Part shown: positions 9,781 through 18,979 of the stretch, piece after piece
Position numbering within the stretch: position 1 is the stretch's first letter
How the letters are laid out: each line of letters begins with the position of its first letter
Source: Achromobacter anxifer
GTDB lineage: Bacteria; Pseudomonadota; Gammaproteobacteria; Burkholderiales; Burkholderiaceae_B
DNA length: 64,000 nucleotides
Direction of reading: 5' to 3'
Assembly (NCBI RefSeq): GCF_903652925.1
Contig: NZ_CAHLAR010000018.1
Location: 1-64,000 of the forward strand
The notes under the pieces: generated by a model
Database searches by the model: none
The model's input: the letters and a program-made list of their open reading frames with translations, nothing else
What the model was told of the DNA's origin: nothing
Made by a program: the position numbers and the translations under genes

Positions 9781-10644
9781 TCAGCGCGTGAAGATCCAGG
9801 CCGCGACCACGCCGCCGAAGATGATCCGGTACCACGCAAAGACGCGATAGGTATGGTTGGCGACGAAGCGCAGCACGGCTCGCACCACCACCATCGCGCT
9901 CAGGAACGCGGCCACGAAGCCCACGGCGATGCCCGACAGGTCGTGCTGGGTAAGCACGTCCATGTTCTTGTACATGTCGTACACCGCTGCGCCCAGCATG
10001 GTGGGCATGGCGAGGAAGAACGAGAACTCGGTGGCCGTCTTGCGCTGGATGCCCGCGATCATGCCGCCGATGATGGTGGCGCCCGAACGCGAGGTGCCCG
10101 GAATCATGGCCAGGCATTGCGCCACGCCCACGCCCAGCGCCTGCTTCCAGGTGATCTGCTCCAGCGTGCGGGCCGTGGCGCGTTCGTCGGAGGCCGTATC
10201 GTCGGCGGCTCCCGGCAGGTCGCCCGGTGTGTGGTGCGTCTTGCGCTCCACGTACAGCATGATGAGGCCGCCCAGCACCAGGGTCACGACCACCACCGCG
10301 GGGTGATAGAAGACGCTCTTGATGGACTTGATGAAGATCGCCCCGATCACGGCGGCGGGCAGGAAGGCGATGATCAGATTGCGGGTGAAGGCGACCTCGC
10401 TGGGCACACCGGTCAGCGTGCCGCGGATCAGCGTCAGCAGGCGCGCCCGGAACACCCACATCACCGCCAGGATGGAACCCAGCTGGATCACCACCTCGAA
10501 CACCTTGCCCTGGCTGGACTCGAAGTTGATCCAGTCGCCCACCAGGATGAGGTGCCCGGTGCTGGATACGGGGATGAATTCCGTCAGGCCCTCGATGATG
10601 CCCAGGATGAAAGCTTTGATCAGGTATAGGGTGTTTTCGGTCAC
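9781..10644 (-). CDS. uppP: undecaprenyl-diphosphatase
   Basis: UppP (BacA) is an integral membrane enzyme that dephosphorylates undecaprenyl pyrophosphate to recycle the lipid carrier for peptidoglycan and O-antigen; overexpression gives bacitracin resistance. The two family signatures are clear: GLTEFIPVSSTGHLIL near the N-terminus and PGTSRSGATIIGG in the middle. Several hydrophobic segments follow. The protein has 287 residues, a little longer than the E. coli enzyme. It is 19 bases downstream of the TerC/CBS gene on the same strand. Confidence 0.96.
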   Translation of the reverse strand: MTENTLYLIKAFILGIIEGLTEFIPVSSTGHLILVGDWINFESSQGKVFEVVIQLGSILAVMWVFRARLLTLIRGTLTGVPSEVAFTRNLIIAFLPAAVIGAIFIKSIKSVFYHPAVVVVTLVLGGLIMLYVERKTHHTPGDLPGAADDTASDERATARTLEQITWKQALGVGVAQCLAMIPGTSRSGATIIGGMIAGIQRKTATEFSFFLAMPTMLGAAVYDMYKNMDVLTQHDLSGIAVGFVAAFLSAMVVVRAVLRFVANHTYRVFAWYRIIFGGVVAAWIFTR

Positions 10645-10663
10645 GATGTCAGGTCGGTCTTAG

Positions 10664-12247
10664 TTAGTCGTTGGCTAGGGATGCATCGTCGGCAAGCATT
10701 TCCTGTGGACGCTTCTCGACGCGCACCAGCGCGATGCGGCGGCCATCCATTTCCAGCACTTCAAAACGGAAATGCTCATGATGGATTTCGTACTCGCAGA
10801 CGTCGCCCGGCTTGGGCAGGTGTCCGAAGCGCGAAAGCAGATACCCCGCCAGGGTTGAAAAGTCCTGGGCGTCATCGACCAGGCCTTCGGTTTCCAGCAC
10901 CTGTTCAACGTGATGCAGGTCGGCCGCGCCGTCGATCTTCCAGGTGTTGTCGCCATCGGCGACGATGTCGGGCAGTTCGTCCTCGTCGGGGAACTCGCCG
11001 GCAATCGCCTCGAACACGTCGATCGGCGTCACCAGGCCCTCGATCGCGCCGAACTCGTCGGCCACCAGCACCAGCTGGCCGCGCGAGCGCTTGAGCGTGT
11101 CCATCAGGCGCAGGATGCCGATGGACTCGTGCACGATGATGGGGTCGCGCAGCCGGTTGCGGCGCACCCTGCCCTCGGTGATCAGGTCCGCGATCAGGTC
11201 CTTGGCGCGGCCTATGCCCACCACTTCGTCCAGCGAACCCCGGCATACCGGGAAAAAGCTGTGCGGCGCCTCGGTCAGCTGGCGGCGTATGGTTTCGGGA
11301 TCGTCATCGATGTTGATCCAGGACACGTCGGTGCGCGGCGTCATGATGGAACGGATGGAGCGCTCGGCCAGCGTCAGCACGCCGCTGACCATATTGCGTT
11401 CCTCGACGCCGAAGGCCGGCACGGCCGGGCCGGCGGCGCTGGGCAGGTCGGGTTCGTCGGCGGGCGGACGCTTGCCCAGCATGCGCAGCACGGCGGAGGC
11501 CGTGCGCTCGCGCATCGGGCGGCGCGCGTCCAGCTTGAGCAGATTGCGGCGCGCCACCTGGTTGAGAGCCTCGATCGCGACCGAGAAGCCGATGGCGGCG
11601 TACAGGTAGCCCTTGGGCACCTTGAAACCGAAAGCCTCGGCCAGCAGCGAGAAGCCGATCATCAACAGGAAGCCCAGGCACAGCACCACCACGGTGGGGT
11701 GGGCGTTGACGAAGCGCGTCAGCGGCTTGGACGCCAGCAGCATGATGCCGATGGCGATGACCACGGCGATCATCATGATGGCCAGATGGTCCACCATGCC
11801 CACCGCGGTGATGACGGAGTCCAGCGAGAACACCGCGTCCAGCACCACGATCTGCGTGACGATCACCCAGAAGCTGGCGTACACGCGCGGCCCCGACGAG
11901 CCACCGTGCTGCGAGCCTTCCAGGCGCTCGTGGAGCTCCATGGTGCCCTTGAACAGCAGGAACAGGCCGCCGATCATCAGGATCAGGTCGCGGCCCGAGA
12001 GCGATAGCGGCCCGATGGAAAACAGAGGGGTGGTCAGCGTGACCAGCCATGACATGACCGACAAAAGGCCCAGACGCATGATGAGCGCCAGGCTCAAGCC
12101 CATGATGCGCGCGCGGTCGCGTTGCGCAGGGGGCAGCTTGTCCGCCAGGATGGCGATGAAAATCAGGTTATCGATCCCCAGTACGATCTCAAGGACGACC
12201 AGGGTAAGCAAGCCGACCCACGCAGTAGGGTCCAGCAGCCACTCCAT
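10664..12247 (-). CDS. TerC-family membrane protein with CBS and CorC/HlyC domains
   Basis: The 527-residue protein has a TerC-like integral membrane domain (about 1-230, seven or so hydrophobic segments, with [13 protein letters not shown] and [13 protein letters not shown] acidic membrane motifs). A tandem CBS region (about 300-425, [14 protein letters not shown] onward) and a C-terminal CorC/HlyC transporter-associated domain follow. This is the architecture of E. coli YoaE/YegH-type proteins, thought to handle divalent metal ions, possibly manganese export. The ATG at 12247 is preceded by GGAG. The ion specificity cannot be read from sequence. Confidence 0.88.
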   Translation of the reverse strand: MEWLLDPTAWVGLLTLVVLEIVLGIDNLIFIAILADKLPPAQRDRARIMGLSLALIMRLGLLSVMSWLVTLTTPLFSIGPLSLSGRDLILMIGGLFLLFKGTMELHERLEGSQHGGSSGPRVYASFWVIVTQIVVLDAVFSLDSVITAVGMVDHLAIMMIAVVIAIGIMLLASKPLTRFVNAHPTVVVLCLGFLLMIGFSLLAEAFGFKVPKGYLYAAIGFSVAIEALNQVARRNLLKLDARRPMRERTASAVLRMLGKRPPADEPDLPSAAGPAVPAFGVEERNMVSGVLTLAERSIRSIMTPRTDVSWINIDDDPETIRRQLTEAPHSFFPVCRGSLDEVVGIGRAKDLIADLITEGRVRRNRLRDPIIVHESIGILRLMDTLKRSRGQLVLVADEFGAIEGLVTPIDVFEAIAGEFPDEDELPDIVADGDNTWKIDGAADLHHVEQVLETEGLVDDAQDFSTLAGYLLSRFGHLPKPGDVCEYEIHHEHFRFEVLEMDGRRIALVRVEKRPQEMLADDASLAND

Positions 12248-12395
12248 CAGGAGCTCCAGAAGTTACACGACCGGTAATCGTACATGGAAAATCCGTGACA
12301 CGCCGGTGACACGGCCCCTCCGTATGCCTGATGCGCATACGGTTTAGGCCTTGGAAACCGGGGGTTTTCCTGGCCCTCGAACCCGTCACGCGCAT

Positions 12396-12417
12396 AAAAA
12401 AACCGGCCGAAGCCGGT
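12396..12417 (-). terminator. rho-independent terminator after azurin
   Basis: The stem ACCGGC/GCCGGT (12402-12407 with 12412-12417) with a 4-base loop is followed on the minus strand by seven T. It lies 20 bases after the azurin stop codon. Confidence 0.8.
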
Positions 12418-12436
12418 CTTCCTCGCGGGTACCGGT

Positions 12437-12886
12437 TCAGCCGCCGAGCTTGAGCGTGCCCTTCATCACGGCCCAGTGGCCAGGGAACGAGCAGAAGTAG
12501 GCATAGGCTTCGCCCGCGGCCAGCTTGGACACGTCGAAGGTCACGGAATCGGACTCGCCGCCGCCGATGACCTTGGTATGCGCGATGACGCGGGCGTCAC
12601 CCGCCTTCACGTAGTCCTGAGCCGGACCGGCGCTCATGCCCTCGGTGGCCACGGCGGTCTTGTCGGCGTCCTTGGTGAGCACCCAGTTGTGGCCCATGGC
12701 GGTCTTGGGCAGCTTGCCGACGTGCTTGAGGTGCACGGTGAATTGCTTGCAGCTCTTGTCGACGACCATTTCGCTCATGTTGTACTGCATGGCGTCGTTG
12801 CTTTCGATGGTCACCTCGCACTGGGCGGCGAACGCGGGCAGGCTGGCTGCGGACAGGGCGATGGCTAGGGTGGCTTTTGCCAGCAT
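12437..12886 (-). CDS. azu: azurin, blue copper electron carrier
   Basis: This periplasmic type-1 copper protein carries electrons between cytochromes and respiratory or denitrification enzymes. A 20-residue signal peptide ending SLPAFA is followed by a mature 129-residue protein. In mature numbering all ligands are in canonical places: His46, Cys112, His117 and Met121, plus the structural Cys3-Cys26 disulfide. The C-terminal [16 protein letters not shown] is diagnostic. It is a single-gene unit with its own terminator. An FNR/ANR box 100 bases upstream indicates induction at low oxygen. Confidence 0.98.
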   Translation of the reverse strand: MLAKATLAIALSAASLPAFAAQCEVTIESNDAMQYNMSEMVVDKSCKQFTVHLKHVGKLPKTAMGHNWVLTKDADKTAVATEGMSAGPAQDYVKAGDARVIAHTKVIGGGESDSVTFDVSKLAAGEAYAYFCSFPGHWAVMKGTLKLGG

Positions 12887-12986
12887 GGGACTTCTCCGTA
12901 AACGTGGCGGCCGTCAGACGCGCGCGAGGCAAATGCCCCCGCGCCGCCGCCATGCACAAGTCTAGGGCGGCGCGTGATCAGCGCCT

Positions 12987-13000
12987 TTGATGGACATCAA
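12987..13000 (-). promoter_or_regulatory. FNR/ANR-type anaerobox upstream of azurin
   Basis: TTGAT-GGAC-ATCAA is a perfect match to the FNR/ANR consensus TTGAT-N4-ATCAA and is a full palindrome in its arms. Its centre is about 107 bases before the azurin ATG. If it acts from -41.5, the transcript would start about 65 bases before the coding region. Azurin is a known low-oxygen electron donor, so the placement makes biological sense. Confidence 0.8.
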
Positions 13001-13052
13001 GCGCGCCGCGTTCCGTCCGCCGCCTGATGGCGCCGCATGATGGACGCCCATG

Positions 13053-13076
13053 AAAAAACCGGCCCGCGGGCCGGTT
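13053..13076 (-). terminator. rho-independent terminator after suhB
   Basis: A 20-base perfect palindrome rich in G and C (13057-13076) is followed on the minus strand by a T run (13053-13058 region). It is placed 42 bases downstream of the suhB stop codon. Confidence 0.75.
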
Positions 13077-13118
13077 CTTCGATACTCAGGCACAAGCGTC
13101 GGGCGCAAGCGCCCTGCC

Positions 13119-13904
13119 TCAAGCCGCCGAAGGCGGGTTCAGCGAGGACAGCATCTGCGTGAAGATCTTGGGGCTGGCGGCCAGCACGTTGCCGGTGTCC
13201 ATCCAGCCTTGCTCGCCGTCGAAGTCGGCGACCAGGCCGCCGGCTTCCAGCACCATCAGGCTGCCCGCGGCCAGGTCCCAGGCCTTCAGGCCCACGCCGC
13301 AGAAGCCGTCCAGGCGGCCGCAGGCCACGTAGGCCAGGTCCAGCACGGTGGAGCCCAGGCGGCGCACGCCGGTGCTGCCTTCGGCCATCTGGCGGAAACG
13401 CGCGGAGCCTTGTTCCGGGTCGCCGGAATTGGGCCAGTGCGCGCCCAGCAGGGCTTCGTGGTAGCGGGTGCGGCCCGAGACGCGCACGCGGCGGTCGTTC
13501 AGGAAGGTGCCGCTGCCGCGGCTGGCCGTGAACAGCTCGTTGCGGGTCGGGTCATAGATGACCGCTTGCGTGACCTGGCCGCGCTGCGTCAGCGCGATGG
13601 ACACGGCGTAATTGGGCAGGCCATGGATGAAGTTCGTGGTGCCGTCCAGGGGATCGATGATCCACTGGAATTCGGCCTGGTCGGGGCCCTGCAGGCCGAA
13701 CTCCTCGCCCAGCACGGCATGGTCAGGGTAAGCCGCGCGCAGCGTCTCGACGATCGACTCCTCGGCGGCGCGATCGACTTCCGTGACATAATCCCGCGGC
13801 CCCTTGCGAGCCACGCTGAGTCGTTCCAAATCCATGCTGGCACGGTTGATAATGGTGCCGGCACGCCGGGCCGCCTTGATGGCGATGTTGAGCATCGGGT
13901 GCAT
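13119..13904 (-). CDS. suhB: inositol-1-monophosphatase / SuhB
   Basis: This is a lithium-sensitive, magnesium-dependent phosphatase family member. In enterobacteria SuhB also joins the rRNA antitermination complex. The metal-binding signatures are DYVTEVDRAAE, LGEEFG, WIIDPLDGTTNFIHG and the C-terminal KAWDLAAGSLMVLEAGG. I took the ATG at 13904 (261 residues); the frame runs further upstream but the added residues are not family-like. It is divergent from trmJ across 131 bases, the usual arrangement in this bacterial group. Confidence 0.95.
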   Translation of the reverse strand: MHPMLNIAIKAARRAGTIINRASMDLERLSVARKGPRDYVTEVDRAAEESIVETLRAAYPDHAVLGEEFGLQGPDQAEFQWIIDPLDGTTNFIHGLPNYAVSIALTQRGQVTQAVIYDPTRNELFTASRGSGTFLNDRRVRVSGRTRYHEALLGAHWPNSGDPEQGSARFRQMAEGSTGVRRLGSTVLDLAYVACGRLDGFCGVGLKAWDLAAGSLMVLEAGGLVADFDGEQGWMDTGNVLAASPKIFTQMLSSLNPPSAA

Positions 13905-14035
13905 AAAATTCCGTACGAATGCGATGAGTTGGCTTGATGATAGGCCGCTTGCCGCCCCCCGGGTCCGCCGTTGCCCCAACCGGGGAAATCGACCCAAAAA
14001 ACCAGGAAGGCACTAAGCCAAACGTGCCATTTTAA

Positions 14036-14827
14036 ATGACTCAAGCATTTTCACGCGTTCGCTTCATTATGGTGAACCCCAGCCACCCCGGAAACGTGGG
14101 TTCGGCGGCCCGCGCCATCAAGACGATGGGCTTCTCCGAACTGGTGCTGGTCGAGCCTAAATTCGCAGATGTAACAAGCCAGCCGGAAGCCGTGGCGCTG
14201 GCCAGCGGCGCGCTGGACGTGCTGGAAAACGCCCGGATCCACGGGTCGCTGGAAGAAGCGCTGGCGCCGGTCACCATGGCCTTTGCGCTGACCGCCCGGG
14301 TGCGCGACCTGGGCCCCCCGCCCTGCGACATCCGCCAGGCAGCCGAACTGGCGCGCGCCCACCTGGGCGAGACGGCCGAAGGCATCGCCGCCGTGGTGCT
14401 GGGCACCGAACGCGCCGGGCTGACCAACGCCCAGATCGCGCTGTGCCAGCGCATCTGCCACATCCCCGCCAATCCCGAGTACAGCTCGCTGAACGTGGCC
14501 CAGGCCCTGCAGCTGGCCGCCTGGGAGCTGCGCTACGCACTGCTGGTGGACCAGGGCGCACCGCTCCTGCCAGCCTCGACCGCGCAGGAAGCGCCGCGCG
14601 GCGCGGCGCCCGCCTCCAGCGAGGCAGTGCAGGCCTTCCTGGCACACTGGGAAGAAGCGCTGGTCGGCGTGCAGTTCCTGGATCCAGCCCATCCCAAAAA
14701 GCTGATGCCGCGCATGCGGCACCTGTTCTCGCGCCACGCGCTGAGCCGTGACGAGGTGGACATGATGCGTGGCGTCTGCACCGCGATGCTGGCCACGGCG
14801 CGCCGCAACGGCGGTGCAAAAAAATAG
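14036..14827 (+). CDS. trmJ: tRNA (cytidine/uridine-32-2'-O)-methyltransferase TrmJ
   Basis: TrmJ is a SPOUT-class methyltransferase that 2'-O-methylates position 32 of tRNA anticodon loops using S-adenosylmethionine. The knot motifs are VRFIMVNPSHPGNVGSAARA at the N-terminus and VLGTERAGLTNAQI plus SLNVAQALQLAAWEL in the C-terminal half of the domain. A C-terminal extension ends with PKKLMPRMRHLFSRHALSRDEVDMMRG, as in E. coli TrmJ. The length is 263 residues. It is divergent from suhB. Confidence 0.95.
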   Translation: MTQAFSRVRFIMVNPSHPGNVGSAARAIKTMGFSELVLVEPKFADVTSQPEAVALASGALDVLENARIHGSLEEALAPVTMAFALTARVRDLGPPPCDIRQAAELARAHLGETAEGIAAVVLGTERAGLTNAQIALCQRICHIPANPEYSSLNVAQALQLAAWELRYALLVDQGAPLLPASTAQEAPRGAAPASSEAVQAFLAHWEEALVGVQFLDPAHPKKLMPRMRHLFSRHALSRDEVDMMRGVCTAMLATARRNGGAKK

Positions 14828-14882
14828 GGACAGGCGTCAGCCCGTCCCTATGCGTGGATGCCCGGGCGGCATTGCCGCCCGG
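14824..14882. terminator. two hairpins between convergent trmJ and Bug gene
   Basis: The first hairpin pairs 14824-14831 with 14844-14851 and is followed on the minus strand by a T run, a terminator for the Bug gene. The second pairs 14862-14870 with 14874-14882 around a 3-base loop. Together they fill nearly all of the 65-base convergent gap. Confidence 0.65.
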
Positions 14883-14892
14883 AACGCAAAAA

Positions 14893-15882
14893 TCAATCCA
14901 CCGTGGCGCCCGAGGCCTTGACCACCGGCGCCCAGCCTTCCACTTCCGACTTGATGAACTGGCCGAACTCGGCCGGCGTGGTCTTCACGCCCACGGCGCC
15001 CAGCTTCTCGAAGCTGAGCTGCACTTCGGGCTTGTCCAGCGCCTTGACCATGGCCGCGTTCAGCTTGTCCACGACTTCGGGCGGCGTGCCCTTGGGCGCG
15101 ATCAGGCCGAACCACGACGACACGTCGAAGTTGGCGAAACCGGATTCCTTCATGGTCGGCACGTCAGGCGCGCTCTTGGAGCGTTCCGTGGTCGTCACGG
15201 CCAGGGCACGCAGCTTGCCCGACTGCACGTGCGGCCAGGACGAAGGCATGTTGTCGAACATGAACTGCACCTGGCCGCCGATCAGGTCGGTCACGGCCGG
15301 GGCGCTGCCCTTGTAGGGCACGTGCAGCACGTCGATGCCGGTCTGCATCTTGAAGAGTTCGCCGGCCATGTGGATGGAGGTGCCGCTGCCCGACGAGGCG
15401 AAGGCCAGCTTGCCGGGGTTCTTCTTGGCGTATTCCACCAGTTCCTGCACCGTCTTCACGGGCACTTGCGGGTTCACCACCAGGATGTTCGGCACCTTGG
15501 CGCCCAGCGCCACCGGCGTGAAATCCTTGGTCAGGTCGAACGTGACGTTCTTGTACAGCGTCTGGTTGATAGCGCTGGTCACGGCCACGAACAGCAGCGT
15601 GTAACCATCCGGCGCGGCGCGCTGCACCTGGTCGGTGGCGATGTTGCTGCCGGCGCCCGGCTTGTTTTCGACCACGAAGGACTGGCCGAGGCTTTCGGTC
15701 AGTTCCTTGGCCATGATGCGGGCGATCACGTCGGTGGTGCCGCCGGCGGAAAAGCCGACCACGATGCGGACGGGCTTGTCGGGATAAGCGGCGTGGGCGG
15801 AACCCATTGCGAATGCGCTTGCGGCGGTAGCCAGAAGGGTGGCGGCGATACGCCGCAGTCCAGGCTTTTGACCTGTAGTCAT
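14893..15882 (-). CDS. Bug-family tripartite tricarboxylate transporter substrate-binding protein
   Basis: Bug receptors are periplasmic solute-binding proteins greatly expanded in Bordetella and relatives; they bind carboxylated solutes. The protein has 329 residues and a signal peptide (LLATAASAFAMGSAHAA). The family hallmarks are YPDKPVRIVVGFSAGGTTDVIARI and the central VPYKGSAPAVTDLIGGQVQFMFDN. The ATG at 15882 has GGAGAC upstream. No TctA/TctB membrane genes are adjacent, so this is an orphan receptor. The divergent IclR regulator probably controls it. Confidence 0.93.
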   Translation of the reverse strand: MTTGQKPGLRRIAATLLATAASAFAMGSAHAAYPDKPVRIVVGFSAGGTTDVIARIMAKELTESLGQSFVVENKPGAGSNIATDQVQRAAPDGYTLLFVAVTSAINQTLYKNVTFDLTKDFTPVALGAKVPNILVVNPQVPVKTVQELVEYAKKNPGKLAFASSGSGTSIHMAGELFKMQTGIDVLHVPYKGSAPAVTDLIGGQVQFMFDNMPSSWPHVQSGKLRALAVTTTERSKSAPDVPTMKESGFANFDVSSWFGLIAPKGTPPEVVDKLNAAMVKALDKPEVQLSFEKLGAVGVKTTPAEFGQFIKSEVEGWAPVVKASGATVD

Positions 15883-15902
15883 AGTGTCTCCGTGCAGGTA
15901 CT

Positions 15903-15917
15903 GTCCATTAGATGGAC
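15903..15917. promoter_or_regulatory. candidate IclR operator before the Bug gene
   Basis: GTCCAT-TAG-ATGGAC is a perfect 6-bp inverted repeat lying 21 bases upstream of the Bug start codon and 125 bases from the IclR start. Its size and symmetry suit an IclR-family site. Function is inferred from position only. Confidence 0.5.
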
Positions 15918-16041
15918 GATTTGAATTGTTGGATGATGCATTCTGAGCTATACACATGCACTGCATCAAGGTAGAGTCCACGGCACGGACAGTGGTTTTC
16001 CCTTGAATATTCCGTAATAACCCGAGTTTTCAGAGATTTTC

Positions 16042-16803
16042 ATGCAAGATAGCGACGCCGCGGCCGCCGGGCCACGCACATTGCGGCGCGGGCTCGCCGT
16101 CCTGGCCGCCCTGCGGGACCAAGGCCCCGACGGCCTCAGCGTGACCGACATCGCCCGCCTGACGGGCATCCAGCGCCCCACCATCTACCGCCTGCTGGCC
16201 GCCCTGCTGGACGCCGGGCTGGTGCTGGCCGTGACGGGAACCAAGAAGTACCGCGCCCAGCTGGCGGTCGACCCGGACACCCGCTCGCGCGATCCGCGCG
16301 TGCGCCAGTTGCTGCCCGTGCTGCGGCGCCTGGCCGACCGCACCGGCGACGCGGTGTTCCTGGTGGTGCGCGAGGACGACGATTCCATCAGCCTGCACCG
16401 CGAGATCGGCAGCTACCCCGTGCAGATCCTGGCGACCTATGCCGGCAAGCGCCAGCCGCTGGGCGTGGGCTCGGGCGGCATGGCCTTGCTGGCCGCCCTG
16501 CCCGACGATGTCGCGCGCGGCATCGTCGAGCGCAACTCGGGCCGGCTGGACGAGTACGGCGGCATGACGCCACAGGAAATGTTCCGCCTGATCGAAAACA
16601 CCCGCGCCCGCGGCTACTCGGTGGTGGGCAACCACGCGGTGCGCGGCGCGCTGGGCGTGGGCTGCGCGTTGCTCGACGCCCAGGGCGCGCCGATCCTGGC
16701 GGTCAGCGTCACGGCCATCATCGACCGCATGCCGGCCCAGCGCCAGCGCGAGATCGCCGGCTGGATCAAGAACGAACTGGCACGGCTTTCAATGCCGGCG
16801 TAA
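16042..16803 (+). CDS. IclR-family transcriptional regulator
   Basis: The 253-residue protein has an N-terminal winged helix-turn-helix (about 15-75: GLSVTDIARLTGIQRPTIYRLLAAL). A C-terminal effector-binding domain with the family's LGVGSGGMALLAALP and VVGNHAVRGALGVGCAL blocks follows. It is divergent from the Bug receptor gene with 159 bases between the starts, so the likely target is that gene. The effector cannot be told from sequence. Confidence 0.93.
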   Translation: MQDSDAAAAGPRTLRRGLAVLAALRDQGPDGLSVTDIARLTGIQRPTIYRLLAALLDAGLVLAVTGTKKYRAQLAVDPDTRSRDPRVRQLLPVLRRLADRTGDAVFLVVREDDDSISLHREIGSYPVQILATYAGKRQPLGVGSGGMALLAALPDDVARGIVERNSGRLDEYGGMTPQEMFRLIENTRARGYSVVGNHAVRGALGVGCALLDAQGAPILAVSVTAIIDRMPAQRQREIAGWIKNELARLSMPA

Positions 16804-16820
16804 GACTGCGTACGGCAAGA

Positions 16821-16846
16821 AAAGCGGGCGCCATCGGCGCCCGTTT
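16821..16846. terminator. bidirectional terminator between iclR-type gene and mscS
   Basis: The stem CGGGCGCC/GGCGCCCG (16825-16832 with 16836-16843) has a 3-base loop, with A-rich sequence on the left and TTT on the right. It lies between convergent genes and could serve both. Confidence 0.7.
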
Positions 16847-16871
16847 GCTTTAACTGCGATGACCGTGCGGA

Positions 16872-17705
16872 TCAGGCCGCGGTGCCCGTCTTCGCGTTCT
16901 GGATCTCGCGCAGCGGGATCGGCGGCTGGAAACCCGCGGCTTCGAGCGACTTGCGGATGTCCTGGTACAGGCCCCAGCGCAGGTCCCAGTACTTGGCCGC
17001 CTCGGACCACACGCGGACGTTCACGATGACGCCGTTTTCCTTGTAGTCGACCACCTTGACCAGCGGTTCGGGATCCTTCAGCGCCTCCGGCCGGGCTTCC
17101 ACGATGGTTCGCAGCTTCGCGATCACCACGTCCAGGTCGTCGCCATAGCGCACCGGCACCGGGATATCCAGGCGGCGCGTCTTGTTGCGGCTGAAGTTGG
17201 TGATGGTGGCGTTCCACACCGTGCTGTTGGGCAGGGTCAGATGGATGCCATCGACCTGCACCAGGCGCGTCAGGAACAAGCCGACCTCTTCCACCGTGCC
17301 GTCCACGCCCGTGCTCAGCGCCACATACTCGCCCGCGCGTATCGGACGCAGGATCAGCAGCATGATGCCCGCGGCAATGTTCTGCAGCGTGCCCTGCAGC
17401 GCCAGGCCGACGGCCAGGCCGGCGGCGCCCAGTACGGCGATCAGGCTGGCCGTCTGCACGCCGAAGCGCGCCAGCACCGCGATCACGGTGAAGATGCGCA
17501 CCGTCCAGACCACGGTGCTGTAGAACATCGGCACGATGGTGGGATCGATCTTCTTCGAGCGCGTCGCGGCGCGGCGGACCCAGCCGCCCAGCAGGGACGA
17601 CACCCACCAGCCGATGATGAGGATCAGCAGCGCGATCGCCAGATTCAGGCCCAGGTCCACCAGCTTGGGAGCCCAGGCGTTAAATTCTTTCAAGGCTTCT
17701 TCCAT
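16872..17705 (-). CDS. mscS: MscS-family small-conductance mechanosensitive channel
   Basis: This inner-membrane channel opens on hypo-osmotic stress. The 277-residue protein has three transmembrane helices in about the first 130 residues. The pore-lining helix shows the hallmark Gly/Ala pattern AAGLAVGLALQGTLQNIAAGIMLLILRP, followed by the beta domain GEYVALSTGVDGTVEEVGL and LPNSTVWNATITNFSRN. The ATG at 17705 follows GGAG; a longer open frame upstream looks non-coding. It is a monocistronic unit. Confidence 0.95.
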   Translation of the reverse strand: MEEALKEFNAWAPKLVDLGLNLAIALLILIIGWWVSSLLGGWVRRAATRSKKIDPTIVPMFYSTVVWTVRIFTVIAVLARFGVQTASLIAVLGAAGLAVGLALQGTLQNIAAGIMLLILRPIRAGEYVALSTGVDGTVEEVGLFLTRLVQVDGIHLTLPNSTVWNATITNFSRNKTRRLDIPVPVRYGDDLDVVIAKLRTIVEARPEALKDPEPLVKVVDYKENGVIVNVRVWSEAAKYWDLRWGLYQDIRKSLEAAGFQPPIPLREIQNAKTGTAA

Positions 17706-17807
17706 GGATACTCCTGCGGAAAAGTTAAGGCCGCGCGGCCCGGCAACAGGCTCATCGCGACCCGGAAAAAAGCGACCGAAAACTTTATCAGAAGGCGCTT
17801 GCAAACA

Positions 17808-17824
17808 GGGCCGCGTTGCGGCCC
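17808..17824 (-). terminator. hairpin after the imelysin operon
   Basis: GGGCCGC-GTT-GCGGCCC (7-bp perfect stem) lies 31 bases beyond the end of the DUF1513 gene. The minus-strand sequence after it is only weakly T-rich, so termination is plausible but not certain. Confidence 0.5.
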
Positions 17825-17854
17825 CGGTGTGTCAAGCTTTGTAAGCGCCGCGGC

Positions 17855-18979
17855 TCAGGCCGGCGTCGGGATCCTGCGGAAATGGTTGTCCCAGGATACT
17901 TCGCGCGACGGCGCCAGCACGGGCTTTTCGGCGCCCGCGGCGTCGGCGCGCAGCATCGCCCCCAGGCCGCTGCTGATCAGGAAACCCGCATCGGCCGCCG
18001 GCGCCACGCCGCAGCCGTCGGCCAGCTCGGTCGTGCCCAGGCAGCGGCTGCTGGCCGCGTCCCAGTAGATCACCTGTCCGCCCACGGGGCTGGACGTCGC
18101 CACCACCGCGCCTGCGGCATCCACCGCCACCGAACCGACATAGTTGCGCATCCGCCGCAACGTCTGCGCCGGTCCTTCGAACAGTTCCAAGCGCGCGCCG
18201 CGCCTGTGCCGTCCCACCAGCGCGGGCCGGTCGGCCGCCGGCCCCATGTACTGGCAGCCGAACCAGACGCAGCCGTCGGCGGCCAGCGCCAGATGGCGGA
18301 TCGACAGTCGATGCAGGGCGGGCTCCAGCTCCACCCTTTCCAGCAGCTCGCCGCTGGCCGCGTCGATATAGGCCAGCGACGGCCGCATCGTGTCCAGGTT
18401 GAGTTCCAGCTTGCCGTAGTCGGGATGCGTGAGGATGCCGCCGTTGGCGACGCACAGCGTCTTGCCGTCAGGCATCAGCACGACCTCGTGCGGGCCTATG
18501 CCGCCGCTGTCGAATTCGCCGATGCGGCGATAGCCGCCGCCAGGCGTGGCGTCGTACAGCCCCAGCACGCCGCGTCCCGCCTCGAAATCGTTTTCCGTGG
18601 CGGCCAGCAGGCGGCCGCCGTCCAGGTACGCGCCATGGCCGAAGAAATGACGTTCCTCGTGCATGGGCAGCGGCTGGGGCTCGCCGCCCTCCAAGGAAAA
18701 CGCCAGCGCGAAGAAACCCGGCTGGCGGCCGAACACCACGGCGCGCCGGCCGGCGGCGTCGATCGCGAAACTGTGTCCGCGCGCGGGCATGGGCACCACC
18801 AGGCGGTCGCGGCCGCCTTCGTCCAGCAGCGCGGTTTCGTCGCGGCCGCCGCGCTTGCGCGCGCTCAGGTACAGGACCTCGCCCGCTTCGGGCGCGGCCG
18901 CGAGCGCCGCCGCGGGCGTCAGGCCCAGGGCAGCCGCGAGCGACAGGAAGCGGCGCCGGTCAATCGCCATCGAGCGCAT
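17855..18979 (-). CDS. DUF1513 family protein with Tat signal
   Basis: The 374-residue protein begins with a twin-arginine-type leader (DRRRFLSLAAALG, then a hydrophobic stretch ending ALAAAP), so it should be exported folded. The rest has WD/YVTN-like repeats and matches the DUF1513 family, which accompanies imelysin genes in iron-regulated loci. It is the last gene of a four-gene operon and overlaps the preceding imelysin gene by 20 bases (start at 18979; an alternative ATG is at 18970). The molecular function is unknown. Confidence 0.85.
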   Translation of the reverse strand: MRSMAIDRRRFLSLAAALGLTPAAALAAAPEAGEVLYLSARKRGGRDETALLDEGGRDRLVVPMPARGHSFAIDAAGRRAVVFGRQPGFFALAFSLEGGEPQPLPMHEERHFFGHGAYLDGGRLLAATENDFEAGRGVLGLYDATPGGGYRRIGEFDSGGIGPHEVVLMPDGKTLCVANGGILTHPDYGKLELNLDTMRPSLAYIDAASGELLERVELEPALHRLSIRHLALAADGCVWFGCQYMGPAADRPALVGRHRRGARLELFEGPAQTLRRMRNYVGSVAVDAAGAVVATSSPVGGQVIYWDAASSRCLGTTELADGCGVAPAADAGFLISSGLGAMLRADAAGAEKPVLAPSREVSWDNHFRRIPTPA

